DNA of 64,000 nucleotides from Massilia mucilaginosa (GTDB taxonomy: Bacteria; Pseudomonadota; Gammaproteobacteria; Burkholderiales; Burkholderiaceae_D): positions 186,001 to 250,000 of the forward strand of contig NZ_WHJH01000002.1 in the NCBI RefSeq assembly GCF_011682145.1, read 5' to 3'. Below are positions 27,240 to 36,237 of the stretch, piece after piece. Position 1 is the first letter of the stretch; each line of letters begins with the position of its first letter. The translations under genes were made by a program, and so were the position numbers. The notes below the pieces were generated by a model. The model had not been told where the DNA came from. It saw nothing but the letters and a program-made list of their open reading frames with translations, and ran no database searches.

Positions 27240-28400
27240 TTATCCCAGCAGCGCCTCGACGAATTCGTCGGCGCTGAACGGTTGCAGGTCTTCGATTTTC
27301 TCGCCGACCCCGATGAAGTACACCGGAATCGGGCGGGTGCGGGCAATCGCGGCCAGCACGCCACCCTTGGCGGTGCCGTCCAGCTTGGTGATGACCAGGC
27401 CGGTCAGCTGCAGGGCGTCGTCGAAGGCCTTGACCTGGGCCAGCGCGTTCTGGCCGGTGTTGCCGTCGATGACCAGCAGCACTTCGTGCGGGGCGCCCTC
27501 CATGCCCTTGCCGATCACGCGCTTGATCTTTTTCAGTTCTTCCATCAGGTGCAGCTGGGTCGGCAGGCGCCCGGCCGTGTCGACCATGACCACGTCCATC
27601 TTGCGCGCCTTGCCCGATTGCACGGCGTCGAAGGCCACGGCGGCCGGGTCGCCCGACTCCTGGGCGATCACGGTGACGTTGTTGCGCTGGCCCCAGACCA
27701 TCAACTGCTCGCGCGCGGCGGCGCGGAAGGTGTCGCCGGCGGCCAGCAGCACCGATTGCTCGTACTTCTGCATGTGCTTGGCAAGCTTGCCGATGGTGGT
27801 GGTCTTGCCGGCGCCGTTCACGCCCGCGATCATCATCACCAGCGGTTGGTGGCGGCCCAGTTCGAGCGGCTTGACCAGCGGACGCAGCATGTCGGTCATG
27901 AGCACCTTGAGCGCGGCTTTCACGGCGGCGGCATCAAGCAGCTTGTCTTCCTTGACCTTGCGGCGCAGCTCGGTGAGCAGGTAATCGGTGGCGTCCATGC
28001 CGGCGTCGGACATCAGCAGCGCCGCTTCGAGCTCCTCGTACAGGTCTTCGTCGATGCGCGCGCCCACGAACAGCAGGCTCAGGTTGCTCGACGTCTTCGA
28101 CAGGCCGGCTTTCAGGCGCGCCATCCAGGAACTCTTGCTGTCGGCCTCGCTGCCGAGGCGTTCGGCGGTTTCGGGAATCAGTTCGCTACCGAAGGCCGGC
28201 ACGGCCGGCGCCACGAAGGTCGAGGTGCTGCCGTAGCGGCGCGACGGCGCTGGCGGCGACTCGGCAAGGGCTGCGCCAACGACGGCGGCCACGGCTACCG
28301 GCGTGACTGGCACGGCCGGGGCGGGCGGAGGGGGAGCTGCGGGCGGCGTTGGCGGCGGAAGATCGGGAGCGGGCGGTTTTTTCTTAAAAAAACTAAACAT
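27240..28400 (-). CDS. ftsY: Signal recognition particle receptor FtsY
   Basis: A 386-residue SRP GTPase that docks ribosome-SRP complexes at the inner membrane for co-translational insertion. The N-terminal 70 residues are rich in Pro and Ala (A domain, variable between species). The four-helix N domain follows (about 90-170), then the G domain: G1 GVNGAGKTTT near residue 192, G3 DTAGRLPTQ, and G4 TKLDGTAKGG. The end is FSADEFVEALLG, typical of FtsY. It is the first gene of the ftsYEX operon; the 134 bases upstream hold its promoter region. Confidence 0.97.
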   Translation of the reverse strand: MFSFFKKKPPAPDLPPPTPPAAPPPPAPAVPVTPVAVAAVVGAALAESPPAPSRRYGSTSTFVAPAVPAFGSELIPETAERLGSEADSKSSWMARLKAGLSKTSSNLSLLFVGARIDEDLYEELEAALLMSDAGMDATDYLLTELRRKVKEDKLLDAAAVKAALKVLMTDMLRPLVKPLELGRHQPLVMMIAGVNGAGKTTTIGKLAKHMQKYEQSVLLAAGDTFRAAAREQLMVWGQRNNVTVIAQESGDPAAVAFDAVQSGKARKMDVVMVDTAGRLPTQLHLMEELKKIKRVIGKGMEGAPHEVLLVIDGNTGQNALAQVKAFDDALQLTGLVITKLDGTAKGGVLAAIARTRPIPVYFIGVGEKIEDLQPFSADEFVEALLG

Positions 28401-28534
28401 GGGAATGTGGTGGAGGGCGCAGCATGCTGATGCCCGGCGGCGCCGGGCACGACGAAATCGATGCCGCGTATTTTACCAGAGCAGGGCGGGGTTTCCCCCG
28501 CCAGGCTGGCCGCTGCGCTGTACCAAGCACTTAC

Positions 28535-29488
28535 TTAACTGGCAAGGGCCGTATTCTGTACCCGCCAGCGCGCCACCGCCGTGTCGATATCGTGCAGGTC
28601 GAGCACCCGGTTGGGCCCGAGCTGGCGCCGCGCCAGCGCCGCGCAACTGCCGCCGGCCCAGACCTGCACACGCTCGCCCAGCCGGCTTTGCAGCTCGATC
28701 ACATTGTCGATTGCCGCGCGCGGCGACATCACGCTCGAAAACGACAGCGCCACGATGTCGGCGTGCTGCACGCGCGCCGCTTCGACGATGTCGGTGAGCG
28801 GCGTCTGCACGCCGAGCGAGACGCAGTGCGCGCCTTCCAGCGCGAACAGCGCCTCGGCCATCAGCAGGCCCAGGCCGTGGCGCTCCTGGGGCACGGTGGT
28901 GAGCAGGATGCGCGGGACGGCGTCGGCATGGCCGACCTGCTGGTTGGCCGAAAAGATCGCATTTCTCATCACGCTTTGCAGCATTTCGGCGAACAGGTGT
29001 TCTTCGAAGATGGCCAGGCCGCCGGCGGCCCAGGTTTCGCCGACCAGCGTGGTCAGGGGCGCCACCAGTTCCAGCACGAAGCGGCGCAGGCCCAGTTGCA
29101 GCAGCGACTGCGCCATTTTCTGGCGCAGCTCGTGCATCTGGTGCGCCTTGATCATGGCCAGGCACTGGCGCAGCACCGGATCGTCGGCGTCGCCGGCGAT
29201 CGAGCCGGTGCCGGACTTGCTGGCCATGTTGCTCAGCTCCTCCGTACTCAGCTGCATGATCTTGCCGGGCCGGTAGCCCATGTCGAGCAGGCGCTTGACC
29301 ACGCGCAGGCGCGCCACCTGGTCGAGCGGATACTGGCGCTCGCCGTTGGCGTCGCGCTCGGGCTGCGGAAAGTTGTAGCGCCGTTCCCACACGCGCAGGG
29401 TTTCCTTGGGGACGCCGGTCTCCCGTTCAACGTCGCTGATGCTGCTGAAGACGGCAGTGGTCGGTACTTCGCTCATTGTCGCATTCAT
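28535..29488 (-). CDS. MerR regulator with cobalamin-binding domain, CarH/LitR-like
   Basis: A 317-residue regulator. Residues about 15-83 are a MerR winged helix (SISDVERETGVPKETLRVWERRY). Residues about 105-185 are the helical B12 cap domain with the light-sensor motif W153-x9-E163-H164, and about 190-310 form the Rossmann B12 domain with E202-x-H204-x-x-G207, where the histidine is the expected lower cobalt ligand. These features are the hallmarks of adenosylcobalamin photoreceptors of the CarH/LitR group, which bind DNA in the dark and let go in light. It is divergent from a lipid-modification operon across 291 bases containing two palindromes. The light role is inferred; the family call is firm. 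Confidence 0.9.
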   Translation of the reverse strand: MNATMSEVPTTAVFSSISDVERETGVPKETLRVWERRYNFPQPERDANGERQYPLDQVARLRVVKRLLDMGYRPGKIMQLSTEELSNMASKSGTGSIAGDADDPVLRQCLAMIKAHQMHELRQKMAQSLLQLGLRRFVLELVAPLTTLVGETWAAGGLAIFEEHLFAEMLQSVMRNAIFSANQQVGHADAVPRILLTTVPQERHGLGLLMAEALFALEGAHCVSLGVQTPLTDIVEAARVQHADIVALSFSSVMSPRAAIDNVIELQSRLGERVQVWAGGSCAALARRQLGPNRVLDLHDIDTAVARWRVQNTALAS

Positions 29489-29680
29489 GGTTTGTTCAGG
29501 ACATCATCCTGATTGTAAGTTGAAATCATGCGCATAAAACTACTGTTTATATCAGCTTGTTTTCACGGTCCGCTTCCAGCGCGACATGATGCCATGCCTG
29601 TGGATTTTTCTGCTCAGTATTAAATCGCGTTTCTTGAATCCAATTTCCTACCCGTCACGTATATATCCATGTTGCCGCGT

Positions 29681-29757
29681 TTTGTCATGGACAAAGCGTT
29701 GACAGATTTCATTATTTCACGGATTATCCGTCAGATGGGGAGTTTGTCCTAGACAAA
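29681..29757 (+). promoter_or_regulatory. Promoter with two TTTGTC-N3-GACAAA operators
   Basis: Palindrome 1 is 29681-29695 (TTTGTC ATG GACAAA), directly before a -35 TTGACA (29699-29704). The matching -10 is GATTAT (29722-29727, 17-base spacer). Palindrome 2 is 29743-29757 (TTTGTC CTA GACAAA), downstream of the -10. The identical arms flank the promoter of the operon starting at 29780, the arrangement expected for repression by the divergent CarH-like regulator. An imperfect third copy is at 29491-29505. The rest of the 291-base gap shows nothing else. Confidence 0.8.
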
Positions 29758-29779
29758 ACAAGGAAAACAGGTGGATGTG

Positions 29780-31078
29780 ATGAAGATTGCAGTGATTGGG
29801 GCGGGGATTTCCGGTTTGTCGTGTGCCTACCGGCTTGTCCATGGCGGGGCGGACGTGACCCTGTACGAGGCGGGCGCTTACTTCGGCGGCCACAGCAATA
29901 CCGTCGACGTCACCCTGGACGGCGTCACGCACGGCGTGGACACCGGTTTTTTGGTGTTCAACGAGCGCACCTATCCCAATCTGATCGCCCTGTTCGCCGA
30001 GCTTGGCGTGGAAACGGCGCCGAGCGACATGTCGTTCTCGGTCAAGCTGCCGCTCGGGCAGCAAGCCGGCGCGCGCGTGCTGGAATGGGCCGGCAGCAAT
30101 CTCGACACCCTGTTCGCCCAGCGCGGCAACCTGCTGCGCCCGCGCTTCCTGCGCATGGTGCGCGACATCCTGCGCTTCAACCGGCACGCCAGCAGCCTGG
30201 CCACGGCCAACCGCATGCCGGCCATCTCGCTTGGTGAATTCCTCGACCAGCACAACTACAGCGAGCAGTTCCGCGCCTGGTACCTGCTGCCGATGGCCGC
30301 CTGCATCTGGTCCTGTCCGTCAAGCCAGATGCTGGCCTTCCCGGTGGCCACCTTCATTCGCTTCTGCCACAACCACGGCCTGCTGCAGGTGAGCGACCGG
30401 CCGCAGTGGCACACCGTGCGCGGCGGCTCGCGCAACTATGTCGACAAACTGCTGGCCGCGATTCCCCGGCGCCGCCTCGGCACGCCGGTGACGTCCGTCA
30501 CGCGCAATCCGGCCGGCGGCGCGCGTTCGGTGCGGGTCGATACCGCCCAGGACACCGAACAGTTCGACCACGTCGTCATGGCCTGCCACAGCGACCAGTC
30601 GCTGGCGCTGCTGAAAGACGCGCGCGAAGACGAGCGTTCGGTGCTGGCGGCGGTGCGCTACCAGCCCAACCGCGCCGTGCTGCACACCGACGCCAGCTGC
30701 CTGCCGCGCAGCCGCAAGGCCTGGTCGGCCTGGAATTACCAGAGCACGGCGTCGGCCACGCCGCAGGTGTGTGTGCACTACCTGCTCAATGAGCTGCAGC
30801 CGCTGCCCTTCAAAACGCCGCTGATCGTCTCGCTCAACCCGATCGACGAACCGAATCGCGCACGCGTGCTGCAATCGTTCGCGTACGCGCACCCGGTGTT
30901 CGACGATGCCGCCGTGGCCGCACAAGGGCGCCTGGCGCTCTTCCAGGGGCAGCAGAACACCTGGTTCGCCGGTGCCTGGACCGGCTACGGCTTCCATGAA
31001 GATGGCCTCAAGTCGGGCCTGGCCGCCGCCGCCGCCCTGACCCGCCTGATGCAGGGCACGCGCGATGCGGCGGCCTGA
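29780..31078 (+). CDS. FAD-dependent oxidoreductase (amine oxidase/desaturase-like)
   Basis: A 432-residue flavoprotein. The N-terminal Rossmann motif is VIGAGISGLSCAYRL with the acidic end of the second strand (LYEAG), and a second FAD contact lies near the C-terminus (WFAGAWTGYGFHEDGLKSG), as in the flavin amine oxidase/phytoene-desaturase superfamily. It leads the light-operon-type cluster together with DUF1365 and a CFA-like methyltransferase, so a desaturase or oxidase acting on lipid chains is likely (inference). AGGTGG five bases before the ATG sets the start; GTG nine bases earlier is an alternative. Its stop lies 14 bases inside the next gene. Confidence 0.9.
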   Translation: MKIAVIGAGISGLSCAYRLVHGGADVTLYEAGAYFGGHSNTVDVTLDGVTHGVDTGFLVFNERTYPNLIALFAELGVETAPSDMSFSVKLPLGQQAGARVLEWAGSNLDTLFAQRGNLLRPRFLRMVRDILRFNRHASSLATANRMPAISLGEFLDQHNYSEQFRAWYLLPMAACIWSCPSSQMLAFPVATFIRFCHNHGLLQVSDRPQWHTVRGGSRNYVDKLLAAIPRRRLGTPVTSVTRNPAGGARSVRVDTAQDTEQFDHVVMACHSDQSLALLKDAREDERSVLAAVRYQPNRAVLHTDASCLPRSRKAWSAWNYQSTASATPQVCVHYLLNELQPLPFKTPLIVSLNPIDEPNRARVLQSFAYAHPVFDDAAVAAQGRLALFQGQQNTWFAGAWTGYGFHEDGLKSGLAAAAALTRLMQGTRDAAA

Positions 31079-31883
31079 CCCGGCGCCCGCGCCGCGCGCG
31101 CAGCTGTGCTTCGGCCAGGTGCGCCACACGCGCCTGCGGCCCGTGCTCAACGCCTTCGCCTACGCCACCTATTATGTGCGCCTGCCGCTGCGCGCGATGG
31201 CGGCGCAAGGCTTCGGCTGCGCGCTGTTTTCGCGCAACCGCTTCAACCTGCTGTCGTTCGCCGACGCCGACCATGGCGACGGCAAGCAGCCGCTGGTCGA
31301 CTGGATCGACGGCCTGCTGCGCCAGGAAGGCATTCTTGATGCCGATGGCGAAGTCTGGCTGCAAACCATGCCGCGCGTGCTCGGCTTCGTGTTCAACCCG
31401 GTCTCGTTCTGGTTTTGCCACCGGCGCGACGGCGCCCTGCGCGCGCTGGTGTGCGACGTGCGCAATACCTTCGGCGAACGCCATTTCTATTTGCTCGACA
31501 CCGGCGCCGACATCGCCAACGGCCAGGAACTGCACGCGCGCAAAGTGTTCCACGTCTCGCCCTTCTGCGAAGTGCAGGGCGGCTACCGCTTCCGCTTCAC
31601 GCACGTCGTGCGCATGAAGGATGGCCAGGCGCAGGACAGCACGCTGGCCTGCATCGACTACCACGACGCCGACGCTGATGTTGACGGACCGCTGCTGCAA
31701 ACCAGTTTGTCCGGCAGCGCCGCGCCAATCACCGCCGCCAGCGTCGCGCGCGCCTTCTTCGGTTTTCCGCTGATGACGGCCGGCGTGGTGGCGCGCATCC
31801 ATCTCCAGGCGCTGCGCCTGTGGCTGCGGCGCGTTCCCTTCTTCTCCAAACCGACTCCACCCCAACATAAGGTAACCCGATGA
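31065..31883 (+). CDS. DUF1365 family protein
   Basis: A 272-residue protein of the DUF1365 family. Typical stretches are RHTRLRPVLNAFAYATYYVRLPL near the N-terminus, RVLGFVFNPVSFWFCH around residue 105, and FHVSPFCEVQGGYRF. It has no clear signal peptide. The biochemical function is unknown, but the gene nearly always travels with a flavoprotein and a CFA-synthase-like methyltransferase, as here. It overlaps the flavoprotein gene by 14 bases and the methyltransferase gene by four, so translation is coupled. Inference: a component of the same membrane lipid modification route. Confidence 0.92.
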   Translation: MRRPDPAPAPRAQLCFGQVRHTRLRPVLNAFAYATYYVRLPLRAMAAQGFGCALFSRNRFNLLSFADADHGDGKQPLVDWIDGLLRQEGILDADGEVWLQTMPRVLGFVFNPVSFWFCHRRDGALRALVCDVRNTFGERHFYLLDTGADIANGQELHARKVFHVSPFCEVQGGYRFRFTHVVRMKDGQAQDSTLACIDYHDADADVDGPLLQTSLSGSAAPITAASVARAFFGFPLMTAGVVARIHLQALRLWLRRVPFFSKPTPPQHKVTR

Positions 31884-33112
31884 GCTCCCAATCCCTGCCA
31901 TCGCTTGTTCCGGCCGCGCCGAGCCATCGCGCGGCCACGTCCGCGCCCTCGTCAGCCAAAGTCATTCTCAAGCTGCTCGAAAACCTGAAACACGGTGCGC
32001 TGACCTTGATCACGCCGGACGGCGCGCAGCGGCACTTCGGCGACGAGTCGGTTCCGGTGATCCTGGAACTGCATAACTGGAACTGCTTCAGCGCGGCCCT
32101 GCGTTCGGGCGACATCGGCTTTGCCGAAACCTATATCGAGGGCGACTGGCAGACCAACAACCTGACCGCCCTGATCGCGCTGCTGGCGCGCAACCGCGCC
32201 GCCATCGAAACGCTGGTCTACGGCAGCTGGTGGGGCAGCCTGGCGTACCGCATCAAGCACCTGTTGAACCGCAACAGCAAGTCCGGCAGCCGCAAGAACA
32301 TCCACGCCCACTACGACATCGGCAATGCGTTCTACACACTGTGGCTCGACCCGTCGATGACCTATTCGAGCGCCTTGTATACAGAGGCCAGCGGGCGCGA
32401 CCTGGAACAGGCGCAGAAGGCCAAGTACCGCAGCATCCTGCGCCAGCTGGATGTCTCGCCCGGCCAGAAGGTGCTGGAAATCGGCTGCGGCTGGGGAGGC
32501 TTCGCCGAACTGGCCGCGCGCGACGCCGAAGTCCATGTGACCGGGCTGACCCTGTCGGAGCAGCAGCTGGCCTACGCCAGGACGCGCCTCGACAAGGCCG
32601 GGTTATCGGATAAAACCGACCTGCGCCTGTGCGACTACCGCGACAGCGCCGGCCAGTACGATGCGATCGCCTCGATCGAGATGTTCGAAGCGGTGGGCGA
32701 GAGCTACTGGCCGAGCTACTTCGAGTGCATCGCGCGCAACCTCAAGCAGGGCGGGCGCGCCTGCATCCAGACCATCGTGATCGCCGACGAACTGTTCGAG
32801 CGCTATCGCAAGGGCACCGACTTCATCCAGCAGTTCATCTTCCCGGGCGGGATGCTGCCGTCGCCGTCGGCCTTCGAGCGCATGGCCTTCGAACATGGCT
32901 TGACGGTGACGAACGCATACCGCTTCGGGATCGACTACGCCGACACCCTGGTCGCGTGGCGCCAGGCCTTCCATGCGCGCATCGACGAGGTGCGCGCGCA
33001 GGGCTTCGACGAGCGCTTCATCCGCACCTGGGAGTTTTACCTGTGCTACTGCGAGGCCGCGTTCCGTGAAAAGAACACCGACGTCATGCACTTCACCCTG
33101 ACGAAAGCCTGA
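31880..33112 (+). CDS. Cyclopropane-fatty-acid-synthase-like lipid methyltransferase
   Basis: A 410-residue S-adenosylmethionine-dependent enzyme of the CFA synthase family, which methylates or cyclopropanates the double bond of phospholipid acyl chains. It shows the family motif HAHYDIGNAFYTLWLD (about residues 142-157) and the SAM-binding loop VLEIGCGWGGFAE (198-210). The sequence IEMFEAVGESYWPSYF contains the conserved catalytic-site region, and the C-terminal WEFYLCYCEAAFRE is typical. In clusters with DUF1365 and a flavoprotein such enzymes can make methyl-branched or furan fatty acids rather than cyclopropanes, so the exact product is open. Start overlaps the previous stop. Confidence 0.92.
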   Translation: MSSQSLPSLVPAAPSHRAATSAPSSAKVILKLLENLKHGALTLITPDGAQRHFGDESVPVILELHNWNCFSAALRSGDIGFAETYIEGDWQTNNLTALIALLARNRAAIETLVYGSWWGSLAYRIKHLLNRNSKSGSRKNIHAHYDIGNAFYTLWLDPSMTYSSALYTEASGRDLEQAQKAKYRSILRQLDVSPGQKVLEIGCGWGGFAELAARDAEVHVTGLTLSEQQLAYARTRLDKAGLSDKTDLRLCDYRDSAGQYDAIASIEMFEAVGESYWPSYFECIARNLKQGGRACIQTIVIADELFERYRKGTDFIQQFIFPGGMLPSPSAFERMAFEHGLTVTNAYRFGIDYADTLVAWRQAFHARIDEVRAQGFDERFIRTWEFYLCYCEAAFREKNTDVMHFTLTKA

Positions 33113-33113
33113 G

Positions 33114-33656
33114 ATGCGGCGCCGCCAGCTCCTGCTGTCCGCCTGTGCGCTGATGGTCGTCAAGTCCGCCAGCGCAGCTCCCGGCCATATCGAAGAACAC
33201 CTGCCGCAGGCAAGGGTGGCCGGCAAGGGCACGTTTACCTGGTTCTCGCTGGCGATCTACGACGCCGAACTGTGGGTGGGCGACCAGGGCTACCGGCCTG
33301 ACGCTCCCTTTGCCGCGCCGTTTGTGCTCGACCTGCGCTACGCGCGCAAGCTCGATGGCGTCAAGATCGCCGAGGCCAGCGCCGAGCAGATGGAAAAAAT
33401 CGGCGCCGGGACGCCGCTTCAACGCGCCCAGTGGCTGGCCAAAATGAAGACCATCTTCCCCGATGTGAAGGAAGGCACGCATATCAGCGGCGTGTTCCTG
33501 CCCGGCGCGGGCGCGCGCTTTTACCTCGATGGCAAGGCGCTGGCATTGGTTCCCGACCAGGACTTTGCGCGCGCGTTTTTCGGCATCTGGCTCGATAGCG
33601 CCACCAGCGCGCGCGCGCTGCGCACCGCACTGCTCAAAGACGCCGCGCCGCGATGA
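33114..33656 (+). CDS. Chalcone isomerase-like exported protein
   Basis: A 180-residue protein with a chalcone-isomerase fold and an N-terminal signal peptide (MRRRQLLLSACALMVVKSASA). Typical parts are TWFSLAIYDAELWV, LRYARKLDGVKIAEAS and the end region FFGIWLDSATSARALRTALL. Bacterial members are not flavonoid enzymes; they are thought to bind fatty-acid-like ligands in the periplasm. It starts one base after the methyltransferase stop and overlaps the transporter gene by four bases. In this operon it may carry a lipid product or precursor (inference). Confidence 0.88.
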   Translation: MRRRQLLLSACALMVVKSASAAPGHIEEHLPQARVAGKGTFTWFSLAIYDAELWVGDQGYRPDAPFAAPFVLDLRYARKLDGVKIAEASAEQMEKIGAGTPLQRAQWLAKMKTIFPDVKEGTHISGVFLPGAGARFYLDGKALALVPDQDFARAFFGIWLDSATSARALRTALLKDAAPR

Positions 33657-34900
33657 GCCGCCTGTCGCTGGCGAAGCTGCTCTCGTACGGCCTGTTCGGC
33701 CTGCCGCTGGCGATGGTCGCGCTGCCGATCTATGTTTACCTGCCCCAGTTTTACGCCGAACGCGCCGGCCTGTCGCTGGCGCTGATCGGCGCCGTGCTGC
33801 TGGCCGCGCGCGTGGGCGCCGCTTTCATCGACCCGCTGCTCGGCTGGTGGATCGAGCGCGGGCAGGGCGCCTATGCGCGCTACGTGGCGCTGGCGCTGCC
33901 GCTGCTGCTGGCAGGCTTCGTGGCGCTGTTCCATCCGCCGGCGCTGGGCAGCCTGGCGACCATGGCCTGGTTTCTCGGCACCCTGATGCTGGTCTACCTG
34001 GGGTTTGGCATCGCCACCATCGCGCACCAGAGCTGGGGCGCGGCGCTCACCCAGGCGCCGCTCGAACGCGCGCGCGTGACCGGCGTGCGCGAAGCCTGCG
34101 GCCTGGCCGGCGTGGTGCTGGCCGCCGCGGTCACTGGCGCGGCCGGCTACGACGCATTGAGTCTGGCCTTCGCCGCCACCCTGGCCGTGGGCGGCGCGCT
34201 GCTGCTGGTGCGCGCGCCGCGTGCGCCGGTCAAGGCGGCATTCGAAGCGCGGCCCGGCTGGCGCGCCATGGCCGCGCCGTTTCGCCAAGCGCCGTTCCGC
34301 GCCCTGTTCGCGGTGCTGATCGTGAACGGCATCGCCTCGTCGATTCCGGCCACGCTGTTTCTGTTTTTCGCCGCCGACCGCTTGCAACTGGGCGCCATGT
34401 CGGCCCTGTTCCTGATCATTTACTTCGCCGCGGCGGCCTGCTCGATGCCGCTGTGGATCGCCGCCGCCGCCCGCTTCGGCGAGGCGCGCGCATGGGCGGC
34501 CGGCATGCTGCTGGCCGCTGCCGTCTTCGTCTGGGCTTTCGGGCTGGGCGCGGGCGCGAGCATCGCCTTCGGCGTCATCTGCCTGCTGTCAGGGCTGGCG
34601 CTGGGGGCCGACCTGGCGCTGCCGCCGGCGCTGCTGGCCGGCGTGATCGCCGGCGCCGGTCATGCGGGCGGGCGCGAAGCGGCCTATTTCGGCGTGTGGA
34701 ACTGGGGCGTGCAAATGACCCTGGCGCTGGCCGCCGGCATCGCCCTGCCGCTGCTGGCGTGGCTCGGCTACGTGCCCGGCGCGGGCGGCGGCAGTGGTAA
34801 TGGTACCGCGGCGCTGGCGGCGGCCTACGCACTGCTGCCGTGCGCCCTCAAATTGCTGGCCGCCGCCATGTTGTGGCGCGCGCCGCTTCGTCACTGTTGA
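33653..34900 (+). CDS. MFS transporter (GPH/MFS_2-like)
   Basis: A 415-residue polytopic protein with about twelve hydrophobic segments. The stretch GAAFIDPLLGWWIERGQG corresponds to the conserved cytoplasmic loop after the second helix in the glycoside-pentoside-hexuronide/MFS_2 group, which contains sugar and lysolipid transporters. Substrate cannot be read from sequence; the lipid-centred operon suggests a lipid-related or small hydrophobic cargo. It overlaps the chalcone-isomerase-like gene by four bases and is 18 bases before the DUF3833 gene. Confidence 0.88.
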   Translation: MSRLSLAKLLSYGLFGLPLAMVALPIYVYLPQFYAERAGLSLALIGAVLLAARVGAAFIDPLLGWWIERGQGAYARYVALALPLLLAGFVALFHPPALGSLATMAWFLGTLMLVYLGFGIATIAHQSWGAALTQAPLERARVTGVREACGLAGVVLAAAVTGAAGYDALSLAFAATLAVGGALLLVRAPRAPVKAAFEARPGWRAMAAPFRQAPFRALFAVLIVNGIASSIPATLFLFFAADRLQLGAMSALFLIIYFAAAACSMPLWIAAAARFGEARAWAAGMLLAAAVFVWAFGLGAGASIAFGVICLLSGLALGADLALPPALLAGVIAGAGHAGGREAAYFGVWNWGVQMTLALAAGIALPLLAWLGYVPGAGGGSGNGTAALAAAYALLPCALKLLAAAMLWRAPLRHC

Positions 34901-34918
34901 TCACCAAAGGATAGCCCC

Positions 34919-35473
34919 ATGAAACTCCACAAGATCTTTGCCGCCGGCGCGCTGGCGCTGGCCATCGCCGGCTGCGGCACGCCCTCGCCCGACACCTATG
35001 CGAAGCAGACCCCGGCGCTCGACATCACCCGGTACTTCAACGGCACGCTGGACGCGCACGGCATGTTCCAGGACCGCTCCGGGGAAGTCATCAAGCGCTT
35101 CGTGGTGCAGATGCGCTGCACGTGGAATGGCGACACGGGCGTGCTCGATGAAGATTTCGTCTACTCGGACGGTACCCGCCAGAAGCGCATCTGGACCCTG
35201 ACCCGCACCGGGCCGAACACGTTTACCGCCACGGCGGCGGACGTTGTCGGCACCGCGCGCGGCACCGTGTCGGGCAATGCGCTGCGCTGGCAGTACGTGC
35301 TGGCGCTGCCGGTCGACGGCAAGGTGATCAACATGGATATGGACGACTGGATGTTCCTGATCGACGACAAGGTCATGTTGAACCGCACGGCGATGAGCAA
35401 GTTCGGCGTGAACCTGGGCAGCGTGACCTTGTCGTTCACCAAGCGCACGTCAGCGCTCGTGGCGCCGCAATGA
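34919..35473 (+). CDS. DUF3833 family lipoprotein
   Basis: A 184-residue predicted outer-membrane or periplasmic lipoprotein with the lipobox AIAGC (Cys19) after a 17-residue hydrophobic signal. The DUF3833 body is recognisable by DITRYFNGTLDAHGMFQDRSGEV, the central YSDGTRQKRIWTLTRTG and WMFLIDDKVMLNRTAMSKFG. The fold is probably a lipocalin-like barrel; function unknown. It has a ribosome site AAAGGA before the ATG, and its end overlaps the SDR gene. DUF3833 genes are regular partners of DUF1365/CFA clusters. Confidence 0.9.
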   Translation: MKLHKIFAAGALALAIAGCGTPSPDTYAKQTPALDITRYFNGTLDAHGMFQDRSGEVIKRFVVQMRCTWNGDTGVLDEDFVYSDGTRQKRIWTLTRTGPNTFTATAADVVGTARGTVSGNALRWQYVLALPVDGKVINMDMDDWMFLIDDKVMLNRTAMSKFGVNLGSVTLSFTKRTSALVAPQ

Positions 35474-36237
35474 ACCCGCGCATCAAGGAGTGGCGCGGGC
35501 AGCGCGTGTGGATGATCGGCGCCTCGACCGGGATCGGCGAGGCGGCGGCGCACCTGTTGCTCGACCTGGGCGCGCGCGTGGCGTTTTCCGCGCGCAGCGC
35601 CGACAAGCTGGAACAGACGGTGGCGGGCGAACCGCGCGCGCTGGCGCTGGCGCTCGACGTGCTTGATCACGCCAGCGTGGACAAGGCCTGCCAGCGCATC
35701 GTGGCCGAGTGGGGCGGCATCGACCTGGTGCTGATCGTCGCCGGCGGCTACAACGAAATGCGGGCGGACGCGATCGACCTGGCGGCGGCCAACCGGATGA
35801 TCGACCTGAACCTGCGCGGCGCCTTCAACTGCCTGGACGTGGCGCTGCCGCTCCTGCTCGAACAGGGCGCGGGCGGGATCGGCATTGTCGCCTCGGTGGC
35901 CGGTTACGGCGGGCTGCCCAAGGCGCTGGTGTACGGACCGACCAAGGCGGCGCTGATCAACCTGTCGGAGTCGCTGTATCTGGACCTGCGTTCGCGCGGT
36001 GTCTCGGTGTACCAGATCAATCCGGGCTTTGTCGACACGCCGCTCACGGCCGGCAACGACTTCAAGATGCCGGCGCTGATGAGCGCCGCCGATGCCGCCT
36101 ATGCGATGGTGGACGGGATCGAGCGCGGCGACTTTCATATTCATTTTCCGAAGCGCTTCACCAACAGCATGCGCCTGGCGCGCCTGCTGCCGTACCGCCT
36201 GTATTTCTGGCTGATCCACAAGGTGACCGGCTTATGA
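35470..36237 (+). CDS. Short-chain dehydrogenase/reductase
   Basis: A 255-residue NAD(P)-dependent oxidoreductase with a Rossmann fold: the nucleotide loop MIGASTGIGEAAA near residue 17, the catalytic serine in VASVAGYGG and the Tyr-x3-Lys pair in VYGPTKAAL. It would interconvert an alcohol and a carbonyl group; in this operon the substrate may be a lipid intermediate (inference). The ATG lies within the end of the DUF3833 gene, and the stop overlaps the start of the NTF2-like gene (ATGA). Length is normal for a classical SDR. Confidence 0.93.
   Translation: MNPRIKEWRGQRVWMIGASTGIGEAAAHLLLDLGARVAFSARSADKLEQTVAGEPRALALALDVLDHASVDKACQRIVAEWGGIDLVLIVAGGYNEMRADAIDLAAANRMIDLNLRGAFNCLDVALPLLLEQGAGGIGIVASVAGYGGLPKALVYGPTKAALINLSESLYLDLRSRGVSVYQINPGFVDTPLTAGNDFKMPALMSAADAAYAMVDGIERGDFHIHFPKRFTNSMRLARLLPYRLYFWLIHKVTGL

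Noticed and set aside
29491-29505. Third copy of the TTTGTC-N3-GACAAA palindrome (TTTGTT CAG GACATC)
   Set aside because: Only 9 of 12 arm bases match; it may be a weak autoregulatory site, but chance cannot be excluded, so it is not listed as a separate feature.
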